In this document: positions 1 to 7,941 of the stretch, in pieces
How the letters are laid out: every line of letters begins with the position of its first letter
How positions within the stretch are numbered: the stretch's first letter is position 1
NCBI GenBank assembly: GCA_039105265.1
Contig: JAPFFF010000493.1
Location: forward strand, 1 to 21,548
Length of the DNA stretch: 21,548 nt
Direction: 5' to 3'
Origin: Tritrichomonas musculus
Taxonomy: Eukaryota; Parabasalia; Tritrichomonadida; Tritrichomonadidae
Translations under genes and position numbers: made by a program
Notes under the pieces: generated by a model
What the model was told of the DNA's origin: nothing
The model's input: only the letters and a program-made list of their open reading frames with translations
Database searches by the model: none

Positions 1-1645
1 TCTTTGCACTGTTAAGCATGATGAGTCCACATTACTTCAATATTTTAAATACCAATTTATTGTTTCCAACATATAAAACTGCTTCAACATATAGAAAGCA
101 AGCTCTCGCTAATTTAGGAATACATGACGACATTTTTAATGGCGATATACAAAATATTTTGAATATCATGTCAAGGTTTTTACCAAATAATTTTACTGGA
201 AAAGGAGTTATCATGGTTGATGCTGCATATGTTACACCGTATGTCAAAGTAAACAAAAATGGTAGGATTGTCCAGAATTAGCAGAAACATTTATTAATGA
301 TGACAACGAATTTTTAGAATTTATTAAATTAAATTATAACTCAGTGATACAAGCAGAATTCGGTATGACATTTGCACCATTAAATCCAGAATTTAAACAG
401 TTTCCAATTGCATGTATTCCGTCGACGTCAGGTAAGGCAACACAAGAGTTACGCGAAAAAATTGAATCGATCATATCACTCATGCCAAAAAACATAAGTA
501 TTATCGGATTAGGCACTGATGGTGACAACACTTATAGCATATATGCAAATATATTCATCGACAAAATTATTGGTAACTTCGAAAGATTCCTAAGTCTTGG
601 TGCTGTTGGTATAATTAAAATATTTGCAGTATTAATTCATTTTTCAGATCCATTGCACCTGACAAAAAGAGATCGTTACAGAAAATCCTCTCTTGAAGAA
701 TTCCTAGTTTCTCCATATGATTCTTATGAAACACGGTCTGCAGAAGATTTAAAAACTATTGGAATTGCTCCTTACTTATTGGATAACAACAAAGGACGTA
801 AAATGGAAGATGACCTCCCAAAAAAATTGTTTACTTTACAAACAATTCAAAAAATAATTGATGACGAAGACTTTTATTTACTTTTATCAATGCTTCCTTC
901 TACACTCTTACTAGAGGCACTATTCAGGAATTCACTAAGTCGGCAAGAGACTATTGACTATCTTTTACTTGGTGCAAGTATTGTATTGATTTATTATCTT
1001 ATGCAACAATATGTCATTGAACACAACTTAAAAATTTATCGTGTGCAGCCCAATACCTATAAGAAAATGAGATGTTTCACAGATAATTGGTGTAAACAAT
1101 ACATATTTACTGCAATTGGAATTGCATCTCAAATAATCACTGAAGAAGCTATTGATACAGGCGCATGCAGTTCACACTACCAAGAACACAATTTTGCAAA
1201 TGTTCGGAGGCATAATAAAAAAGATGACAGCCACGTGAATTTCCAGAAATCAATGAAATACATTCTATTGGAGCACGAATTGTACAAGAACATGCCTATT
1301 GAAGAAAAAGTTCCAGAATCACGAAGTGACAGTGGGAAGAAAATTTTTGACAACACTCCAGTTGAAGAACGTCCAATAATTTACTATCTTCGGCAAGCAT
1401 TGTACCTTTGGAAGAATGTTCAAATTGTAAGAAAAATGCCATTATTGAAGTTAATCGATCCAAAGCCAAGAAAAATGCCATTTCAAGAGTTAAGTGGGAT
1501 TTTGGGGAATTTTTATGAAAAAAATCGATGTTCAATTTCTACCAAATCAACGGGCATGATAAAAACAGCTGGTTTGAACAACATGATATTTTGGAATGCT
1601 GATGAGCAGTTGAATAACTTGGTTAATGATGATGATTCTGAATAA
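1..1645 (+). pseudogene. Transposase gene, copy 1: 5'-truncated by the window and frameshifted
   Basis: The sequence corresponds to residues 102-658 of the 658-aa transposase read intact in the other copies. Between 270 and 271, 28 bp present in every other copy are missing. They follow the codon for Ile191 and include the start of the IDGVLN segment. Because 28 is not a multiple of three, the upstream frame runs out at a stop at 279-281, and the rest of the protein (from about residue 200) continues in another frame to the TAA at 1643-1645. The putative first catalytic Asp (D175) is upstream of the break; D284/D286 and E506 are downstream. No microhomology is seen at the junction. The break lies close to the window edge and is the only difference among the copies, so an assembly or consensus error is a real alternative to a true mutation. 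Confidence 0.75.
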
Positions 1646-1722
1646 AAGATAATTTTTTCATTTCACTTTTTATATATAGAAATATTTGAATATTTTATGA
1701 CATGTCAAAAATTTTAAAAAAA

Positions 1723-1743
1723 TATAGAACATAGGAAACTCTC
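1723..1743 (-). repeat. Right TIR, copy 1
   Basis: Perfect 21-bp complement of the left TIR. It begins TATAGAACATAG and ends ACTCTC at the presumed outer edge, 98 bp after the stop codon. Confidence 0.8.
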
Positions 1744-2668
1744 GAGATATGTCGATATGCTTCGAAATTAATAATATATACTCACCATAGATAGTTATTG
1801 ATGATTTCAGATTTTAAGCGAAATCGCGGCGGAGAGTCTTTCAAAAAGTTGTGATTTTCATAACGAGTCTCCAGACGTAAATGTAAAAATGTTTCAAAAT
1901 TTATGGTATTATAAGAATATATATTGCAAGCATCTTAATATATATCAATTGTTATATTTTTATTAGCTTCGCTTTGCATCGAGTTATTAATAAAATATAT
2001 TTCAAAAATTTGATTTCTGTATTTTTGCATTAAATGTCAGAAAAAAAAATAGTTGTACCTACATAATCAGTATAACAATAATTGCATTACTGTATTGTAT
2101 ATGATTATAAAATTATAGGATTGTATGTTTATTGTATATAGAGTAATAACCAAAAACTCCTATCCGTGAAGAATGAGATTTTTTATATTAAGATAAAAAT
2201 ACAAAAAAACTCGTTACTAACAATATCGGCCAAAATTCAATATTTTTACCCAAAAATTGGTTATTTGTCTTATTATGATGTTAAAAACACGATTAAGCAA
2301 AAAAATTGCGCATTATAAGTATATATCCCGAGATAAAGCGATTTACACTATTTTTAGCCGATTTTACGATTTTTTTTGGAAAAAACGATTCCAGGACAGA
2401 GCCAACGAATGACCGGTATATTACATTTATCTTAAATAGTAGTATACATTGCATTATATATTATATTAAATTTTTAGAAAAATCGTCCGCCAAATTTTCG
2501 AGAAAAATCAATTACAAAATTATACTACATTTGAATAGAAATTCCTCTCAATTTTGGCAACTTTCTTTGATCATATCTCAGTATATACGCAAAATTAGGA
2601 AAATGTTTTCTATTAAAATATTCTTATAATATGATATACTTTATTATATATTAATTTCAAAAGATTAT
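1744..2668. other. Inter-element spacer 1 (925 bp, no gene)
   Basis: A+T-rich non-coding sequence between two successive elements. I see no ATG-initiated reading frame of useful length, no tRNA or rRNA, and no recognisable gene signal. Internal structure: a small G+C-rich islet with a GCGA-AA-TCGC inverted repeat at about 1818-1827, followed by GGCGGAGAGT; an imperfect A+T-rich hairpin at 1954-1998; and a stretch of short CGATT repeats at about 2338-2392. The boundaries are set by the outer ends of the two flanking TIRs. I see no target-site duplication at those ends. Confidence 0.8.
1954..1998. repeat. Imperfect A+T-rich hairpin in the spacer
   Basis: The left arm ATATTTTTATTA pairs with the right arm TAATAAAATAT, with one extra base. 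The inner part has TCG opposite CGA around a loop of about 8 nt. The same structure recurs in every spacer at 5053-5097, 8152-8196, 11251-11295, 14350-14394, 17449-17493 and 20548-20592. In sequence this A+T-rich it may be fortuitous. No function can be assigned. Confidence 0.4.
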
Positions 2669-2689
2669 GAGAGTTTCCTATGTTCTATA
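2669..2689 (+). repeat. Left TIR, copy 2
   Basis: 21 bp beginning GAGAGTTTCCTATG and ending TCTATA. It is the perfect reverse complement of the right TIRs at 1723-1743 and 4822-4842. Its outer end is 99 bp before the ATG. This sequence is presumably where the transposase cuts. Confidence 0.82.
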
Positions 2690-2754
2690 ATTTTTCGTGG
2701 TCATGCTTTTTTTTCCTTTCAAATTTAAAAACCTCTGAAATTTTCAATATAGAA

Positions 2755-2759
2755 TCATT
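2755..2759 (+). promoter_or_regulatory. Initiator (Inr)-like TCATT, copy 2
   Basis: TCA followed by a T run sits just before the start codon. With A(+1) at 2757 the 5' untranslated region would be 11 nt. This fits the trichomonad initiator consensus TCA(+1)Y(T/A), which normally lies within about 20 nt of the ATG and is bound by the Inr-binding protein IBP39. Short T-rich matches arise easily by chance in such A+T-rich DNA. The same motif precedes every copy. Confidence 0.5.
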
Positions 2760-2767
2760 TTTTTTTA

Positions 2768-4744
2768 ATGGCGCCTAAGCGAAATCCATCATGGTTTACT
2801 CCCGAAACAGGAGCAAAAGCAAGATCTCAGCAAACTTACGAAAAGCTCTTAGAAGACAATCAAAGATTACAAGGTGAAAATGAAAGGTTAATTTTGGAGA
2901 ATACAAGGCTAAAAAGACAAATAGCAGACTTACAGAAAATTAAATTGAATATACCAGAAGACAAACAAAAAACGATTAATATTAGTCCAATAGTATTAAG
3001 ATTCATCGGCGCTACATGGGATAATATAACAAAATTTCCTCAAGGAAGACGTTATGATGGACTTCACGAATTCTTTGCACTGTTAAGCATGATGAGTCCA
3101 CATTACTTCAATATTTTAAATACCAATTTATTGTTTCCAACATATAAAACTGCTTCAACATATAGAAAGCAAGCTCTCGCTAATTTAGGAATACATGACG
3201 ACATTTTTAATGGCGATATACAAAATATTTTGAATATCATGTCAAGGTTTTTACCAAATAATTTTACTGGAAAAGGAGTTATCATGGTTGATGCTGCATA
3301 TGTTACACCGTATGTCAAAGTAAACAAAAATGGTAGGATTGATGGCGTGCTAAATCTCAAAGAGATCGATCCAGAATTAGCAGAAACATTTATTAATGAT
3401 GACAACGAATTTTTAGAATTTATTAAATTAAATTATAACTCAGTGATACAAGCAGAATTCGGTATGACATTTGCACCATTAAATCCAGAATTTAAACAGT
3501 TTCCAATTGCATGTATTCCGTCGACGTCAGGTAAGGCAACACAAGAGTTACGCGAAAAAATTGAATCGATCATATCACTCATGCCAAAAAACATAAGTAT
3601 TATCGGATTAGGCACTGATGGTGACAACACTTATAGCATATATGCAAATATATTCATCGACAAAATTATTGGTAACTTCGAAAGATTCCTAAGTCTTGGT
3701 GCTGTTGGTATAATTAAAATATTTGCAGTATTAATTCATTTTTCAGATCCATTGCACCTGACAAAAAGAGATCGTTACAGAAAATCCTCTCTTGAAGAAT
3801 TCCTAGTTTCTCCATATGATTCTTATGAAACACGGTCTGCAGAAGATTTAAAAACTATTGGAATTGCTCCTTACTTATTGGATAACAACAAAGGACGTAA
3901 AATGGAAGATGACCTCCCAAAAAAATTGTTTACTTTACAAACAATTCAAAAAATAATTGATGACGAAGACTTTTATTTACTTTTATCAATGCTTCCTTCT
4001 ACACTCTTACTAGAGGCACTATTCAGGAATTCACTAAGTCGGCAAGAGACTATTGACTATCTTTTACTTGGTGCAAGTATTGTATTGATTTATTATCTTA
4101 TGCAACAATATGTCATTGAACACAACTTAAAAATTTATCGTGTGCAGCCCAATACCTATAAGAAAATGAGATGTTTCACAGATAATTGGTGTAAACAATA
4201 CATATTTACTGCAATTGGAATTGCATCTCAAATAATCACTGAAGAAGCTATTGATACAGGCGCATGCAGTTCACACTACCAAGAACACAATTTTGCAAAT
4301 GTTCGGAGGCATAATAAAAAAGATGACAGCCACGTGAATTTCCAGAAATCAATGAAATACATTCTATTGGAGCACGAATTGTACAAGAACATGCCTATTG
4401 AAGAAAAAGTTCCAGAATCACGAAGTGACAGTGGGAAGAAAATTTTTGACAACACTCCAGTTGAAGAACGTCCAATAATTTACTATCTTCGGCAAGCATT
4501 GTACCTTTGGAAGAATGTTCAAATTGTAAGAAAAATGCCATTATTGAAGTTAATCGATCCAAAGCCAAGAAAAATGCCATTTCAAGAGTTAAGTGGGATT
4601 TTGGGGAATTTTTATGAAAAAAATCGATGTTCAATTTCTACCAAATCAACGGGCATGATAAAAACAGCTGGTTTGAACAACATGATATTTTGGAATGCTG
4701 ATGAGCAGTTGAATAACTTGGTTAATGATGATGATTCTGAATAA
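2768..4744 (+). CDS. Putative DDE/RNase H-fold transposase with N-terminal leucine zipper, copy 2
   Basis: An intact, intronless 658-aa protein likely to cut and rejoin the element's TIRs in the nucleus. The start is the first ATG after an in-frame TAG at 2750-2752, so no N-terminal extension is hidden.
Layout: residues 1-26 are short and basic. Residues 27-55 form a leucine zipper with Leu at 27, 34, 41, 48 and 55 and Asn at 31, 38 and 45 (heptad a positions). Next comes LFPTYKTAST (122-131), reminiscent of the PSxRTL region of P-type transposases. Asp175 follows in VIMVDAAYV, then Asp284/Asp286 in GLGTDGDN. Residues 326-338 read SDPLHLTKRDRYR, and residues 340-495 are largely helical. Glu506 lies in HYQEHNFANVRR.
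This order matches RNase H-fold transposases with an insertion between the second Asp and the Glu. No THAP or other zinc finger is seen. The catalytic roles are inference. The stop TAA is followed by A (TAAA). Confidence 0.85.
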   Translation: MAPKRNPSWFTPETGAKARSQQTYEKLLEDNQRLQGENERLILENTRLKRQIADLQKIKLNIPEDKQKTINISPIVLRFIGATWDNITKFPQGRRYDGLHEFFALLSMMSPHYFNILNTNLLFPTYKTASTYRKQALANLGIHDDIFNGDIQNILNIMSRFLPNNFTGKGVIMVDAAYVTPYVKVNKNGRIDGVLNLKEIDPELAETFINDDNEFLEFIKLNYNSVIQAEFGMTFAPLNPEFKQFPIACIPSTSGKATQELREKIESIISLMPKNISIIGLGTDGDNTYSIYANIFIDKIIGNFERFLSLGAVGIIKIFAVLIHFSDPLHLTKRDRYRKSSLEEFLVSPYDSYETRSAEDLKTIGIAPYLLDNNKGRKMEDDLPKKLFTLQTIQKIIDDEDFYLLLSMLPSTLLLEALFRNSLSRQETIDYLLLGASIVLIYYLMQQYVIEHNLKIYRVQPNTYKKMRCFTDNWCKQYIFTAIGIASQIITEEAIDTGACSSHYQEHNFANVRRHNKKDDSHVNFQKSMKYILLEHELYKNMPIEEKVPESRSDSGKKIFDNTPVEERPIIYYLRQALYLWKNVQIVRKMPLLKLIDPKPRKMPFQELSGILGNFYEKNRCSISTKSTGMIKTAGLNNMIFWNADEQLNNLVNDDDSE

Positions 4745-4745
4745 A
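4742..4745 (+). terminator. TAAA overlapping the stop codon: candidate poly(A) signal
   Basis: The stop TAA plus the following A makes TAAA, the polyadenylation signal known in Trichomonas genes, where it often overlaps the stop. Just downstream, TAATT followed by a T run (about 4749-4758) would equally fit an Entamoeba-type signal. Equivalent sites are at 1643, 7841, 10940, 14039, 17138 and 20237. Confidence 0.45.
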
Positions 4746-4796
4746 AGATAATTTTTTCATTTCACTTTTTATATATAGAAATATTTGAATATTTTA

Positions 4797-4806
4797 TGAC
4801 ATGTCA
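4797..4806. repeat. Palindrome TGACATGTCA near the right end
   Basis: A perfect 10-bp palindrome about 36-45 bp inside the right TIR's outer edge. On the left side a related GTCATG lies about 31-36 bp from the outer edge (for example 2700-2705). It could be a subterminal protein-binding site, but the match between the ends is only GTCAT. It recurs every 3,099 bp. Confidence 0.3.
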
Positions 4807-4821
4807 AAAATTTTAAAAAAA

Positions 4822-4842
4822 TATAGAACATAGGAAACTCTC
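4822..4842 (-). repeat. Right TIR, copy 2
   Basis: Perfect reverse complement of the left TIR at 2669-2689. Its outer end is 98 bp after the stop codon. Confidence 0.82.
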
Positions 4843-5767
4843 GAGATATGTCGATATGCTTCGAAATTAATAATATATACTCACCATAGATAGTTATTGA
4901 TGATTTCAGATTTTAAGCGAAATCGCGGCGGAGAGTCTTTCAAAAAGTTGTGATTTTCATAACGAGTCTCCAGACGTAAATGTAAAAATGTTTCAAAATT
5001 TATGGTATTATAAGAATATATATTGCAAGCATCTTAATATATATCAATTGTTATATTTTTATTAGCTTCGCTTTGCATCGAGTTATTAATAAAATATATT
5101 TCAAAAATTTGATTTCTGTATTTTTGCATTAAATGTCAGAAAAAAAAATAGTTGTACCTACATAATCAGTATAACAATAATTGCATTACTGTATTGTATA
5201 TGATTATAAAATTATAGGATTGTATGTTTATTGTATATAGAGTAATAACCAAAAACTCCTATCCGTGAAGAATGAGATTTTTTATATTAAGATAAAAATA
5301 CAAAAAAACTCGTTACTAACAATATCGGCCAAAATTCAATATTTTTACCCAAAAATTGGTTATTTGTCTTATTATGATGTTAAAAACACGATTAAGCAAA
5401 AAAATTGCGCATTATAAGTATATATCCCGAGATAAAGCGATTTACACTATTTTTAGCCGATTTTACGATTTTTTTTGGAAAAAACGATTCCAGGACAGAG
5501 CCAACGAATGACCGGTATATTACATTTATCTTAAATAGTAGTATACATTGCATTATATATTATATTAAATTTTTAGAAAAATCGTCCGCCAAATTTTCGA
5601 GAAAAATCAATTACAAAATTATACTACATTTGAATAGAAATTCCTCTCAATTTTGGCAACTTTCTTTGATCATATCTCAGTATATACGCAAAATTAGGAA
5701 AATGTTTTCTATTAAAATATTCTTATAATATGATATACTTTATTATATATTAATTTCAAAAGATTAT
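4843..5767. other. Inter-element spacer 2 (925 bp, no gene)
   Basis: Same sequence as spacer 1. The G+C islet is at 4917-4936, the hairpin at 5053-5097 and the CGATT-rich stretch at about 5437-5491. No gene seen. Confidence 0.8.
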
Positions 5768-5788
5768 GAGAGTTTCCTATGTTCTATA
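5768..5788 (+). repeat. Left TIR, copy 3
   Basis: Identical to the TIR at 2669-2689. It pairs with 7921-7941 around the gene, or with 4822-4842 around the spacer. Confidence 0.82.
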
Positions 5789-5853
5789 ATTTTTCGTGGT
5801 CATGCTTTTTTTTCCTTTCAAATTTAAAAACCTCTGAAATTTTCAATATAGAA

Positions 5854-5858
5854 TCATT
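5854..5858 (+). promoter_or_regulatory. Inr-like TCATT, copy 3
   Basis: TCA(+1)TT with the presumed start A at 5856, 11 nt before the ATG at 5867. Immediately upstream is the in-frame TAG at 5849-5851 that fixes the start codon. Confidence 0.5.
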
Positions 5859-5866
5859 TTTTTTTA

Positions 5867-7843
5867 ATGGCGCCTAAGCGAAATCCATCATGGTTTACTC
5901 CCGAAACAGGAGCAAAAGCAAGATCTCAGCAAACTTACGAAAAGCTCTTAGAAGACAATCAAAGATTACAAGGTGAAAATGAAAGGTTAATTTTGGAGAA
6001 TACAAGGCTAAAAAGACAAATAGCAGACTTACAGAAAATTAAATTGAATATACCAGAAGACAAACAAAAAACGATTAATATTAGTCCAATAGTATTAAGA
6101 TTCATCGGCGCTACATGGGATAATATAACAAAATTTCCTCAAGGAAGACGTTATGATGGACTTCACGAATTCTTTGCACTGTTAAGCATGATGAGTCCAC
6201 ATTACTTCAATATTTTAAATACCAATTTATTGTTTCCAACATATAAAACTGCTTCAACATATAGAAAGCAAGCTCTCGCTAATTTAGGAATACATGACGA
6301 CATTTTTAATGGCGATATACAAAATATTTTGAATATCATGTCAAGGTTTTTACCAAATAATTTTACTGGAAAAGGAGTTATCATGGTTGATGCTGCATAT
6401 GTTACACCGTATGTCAAAGTAAACAAAAATGGTAGGATTGATGGCGTGCTAAATCTCAAAGAGATCGATCCAGAATTAGCAGAAACATTTATTAATGATG
6501 ACAACGAATTTTTAGAATTTATTAAATTAAATTATAACTCAGTGATACAAGCAGAATTCGGTATGACATTTGCACCATTAAATCCAGAATTTAAACAGTT
6601 TCCAATTGCATGTATTCCGTCGACGTCAGGTAAGGCAACACAAGAGTTACGCGAAAAAATTGAATCGATCATATCACTCATGCCAAAAAACATAAGTATT
6701 ATCGGATTAGGCACTGATGGTGACAACACTTATAGCATATATGCAAATATATTCATCGACAAAATTATTGGTAACTTCGAAAGATTCCTAAGTCTTGGTG
6801 CTGTTGGTATAATTAAAATATTTGCAGTATTAATTCATTTTTCAGATCCATTGCACCTGACAAAAAGAGATCGTTACAGAAAATCCTCTCTTGAAGAATT
6901 CCTAGTTTCTCCATATGATTCTTATGAAACACGGTCTGCAGAAGATTTAAAAACTATTGGAATTGCTCCTTACTTATTGGATAACAACAAAGGACGTAAA
7001 ATGGAAGATGACCTCCCAAAAAAATTGTTTACTTTACAAACAATTCAAAAAATAATTGATGACGAAGACTTTTATTTACTTTTATCAATGCTTCCTTCTA
7101 CACTCTTACTAGAGGCACTATTCAGGAATTCACTAAGTCGGCAAGAGACTATTGACTATCTTTTACTTGGTGCAAGTATTGTATTGATTTATTATCTTAT
7201 GCAACAATATGTCATTGAACACAACTTAAAAATTTATCGTGTGCAGCCCAATACCTATAAGAAAATGAGATGTTTCACAGATAATTGGTGTAAACAATAC
7301 ATATTTACTGCAATTGGAATTGCATCTCAAATAATCACTGAAGAAGCTATTGATACAGGCGCATGCAGTTCACACTACCAAGAACACAATTTTGCAAATG
7401 TTCGGAGGCATAATAAAAAAGATGACAGCCACGTGAATTTCCAGAAATCAATGAAATACATTCTATTGGAGCACGAATTGTACAAGAACATGCCTATTGA
7501 AGAAAAAGTTCCAGAATCACGAAGTGACAGTGGGAAGAAAATTTTTGACAACACTCCAGTTGAAGAACGTCCAATAATTTACTATCTTCGGCAAGCATTG
7601 TACCTTTGGAAGAATGTTCAAATTGTAAGAAAAATGCCATTATTGAAGTTAATCGATCCAAAGCCAAGAAAAATGCCATTTCAAGAGTTAAGTGGGATTT
7701 TGGGGAATTTTTATGAAAAAAATCGATGTTCAATTTCTACCAAATCAACGGGCATGATAAAAACAGCTGGTTTGAACAACATGATATTTTGGAATGCTGA
7801 TGAGCAGTTGAATAACTTGGTTAATGATGATGATTCTGAATAA
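5867..7843 (+). CDS. Putative leucine-zipper DDE transposase, copy 3
   Basis: Intact 658-codon gene whose protein is identical to that of 2768-4744. Domains, candidate catalytic residues and start choice are as described there. Stop TAA at 7841-7843. Confidence 0.85.
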   Translation: MAPKRNPSWFTPETGAKARSQQTYEKLLEDNQRLQGENERLILENTRLKRQIADLQKIKLNIPEDKQKTINISPIVLRFIGATWDNITKFPQGRRYDGLHEFFALLSMMSPHYFNILNTNLLFPTYKTASTYRKQALANLGIHDDIFNGDIQNILNIMSRFLPNNFTGKGVIMVDAAYVTPYVKVNKNGRIDGVLNLKEIDPELAETFINDDNEFLEFIKLNYNSVIQAEFGMTFAPLNPEFKQFPIACIPSTSGKATQELREKIESIISLMPKNISIIGLGTDGDNTYSIYANIFIDKIIGNFERFLSLGAVGIIKIFAVLIHFSDPLHLTKRDRYRKSSLEEFLVSPYDSYETRSAEDLKTIGIAPYLLDNNKGRKMEDDLPKKLFTLQTIQKIIDDEDFYLLLSMLPSTLLLEALFRNSLSRQETIDYLLLGASIVLIYYLMQQYVIEHNLKIYRVQPNTYKKMRCFTDNWCKQYIFTAIGIASQIITEEAIDTGACSSHYQEHNFANVRRHNKKDDSHVNFQKSMKYILLEHELYKNMPIEEKVPESRSDSGKKIFDNTPVEERPIIYYLRQALYLWKNVQIVRKMPLLKLIDPKPRKMPFQELSGILGNFYEKNRCSISTKSTGMIKTAGLNNMIFWNADEQLNNLVNDDDSE

Positions 7844-7920
7844 AAGATAATTTTTTCATTTCACTTTTTATATATAGAAATATTTGAATATTTTATGACA
7901 TGTCAAAAATTTTAAAAAAA

Positions 7921-7941
7921 TATAGAACATAGGAAACTCTC
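7921..7941 (-). repeat. Right TIR, copy 3
   Basis: 21-bp perfect reverse complement of 5768-5788. Confidence 0.82.

Larger units (their letters stand above)
1..1743 (+). mobile_element. TIR DNA transposon, copy 1 (left part outside the window)
   Basis: This is the right-hand part of the element. The window opens inside the codon for residue 102 of the transposase, so the left TIR, promoter and zipper-coding part are not visible. The right TIR is at 1723-1743. Its gene is frameshifted by a 28-bp loss at 270/271, so this copy would be non-autonomous if the loss is real. Confidence 0.7.
2669..4842 (+). mobile_element. TIR DNA transposon, copy 2 (first complete copy, 2,174 bp)
   Basis: A compact element with a 21-bp perfect left TIR (2669-2689), 78 bp of leader, a 658-codon transposase gene (2768-4744), 77 bp of trailer and a 21-bp right TIR (4822-4842). 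After one mismatch the TIRs match for five further bases, all T on the left and all A on the right. The nearly equal terminal segments (99 and 98 bp outside the gene) are typical of cut-and-paste transposons, and nothing but the transposase is carried. The bases just outside the TIRs (left ...AAGATTAT, right GAGATATG...) are not an exact duplication, so the true ends or the family cannot be fixed. P-element-like is my best structural guess. Mariner, Kolobok (TTAA target) and Polinton are not supported. Confidence 0.72.
5768..7941 (+). mobile_element. TIR DNA transposon, copy 3 (complete)
   Basis: Same 2,174-bp structure as the copy at 2669-4842: left TIR 5768-5788, gene 5867-7843, right TIR 7921-7941. 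No difference from that copy was found by eye. Confidence 0.72.

Noticed and set aside
344-1645. A separate 433-codon gene starting with GTG in the first copy
   Set aside because: It is the downstream part of the frameshifted transposase, not an independent gene. GTG is the ordinary codon for Val226 of the intact protein.
2768-2920. THAP zinc finger or bZIP basic region at the N-terminus
   Set aside because: There is no C2CH pattern in residues 1-60, and the short basic stretch lacks the bZIP N-x7-R signature. Only the zipper is supported.
3103-3405. Antisense open frames of 65-100 codons within the transposase gene (also 3433-3630 and 4395-4634)
   Set aside because: They lie fully inside the coding strand of a much longer intact gene, have no motifs, and repeat only because the gene repeats.
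5312-5324. ACTAAC in the spacer as a trichomonad-type intron 3' end
   Set aside because: The ACTAACACACAG consensus is not completed (ACTAACAATAT follows), and there is no adjoining exon.
5405-5728. 107-codon open frame inside each spacer
   Set aside because: It opens with TTG, not ATG. Its only ATG is about ten codons from the end, the translation is A+T-driven low-complexity sequence, and no promoter-like signal precedes it. Not a credible eukaryotic gene.
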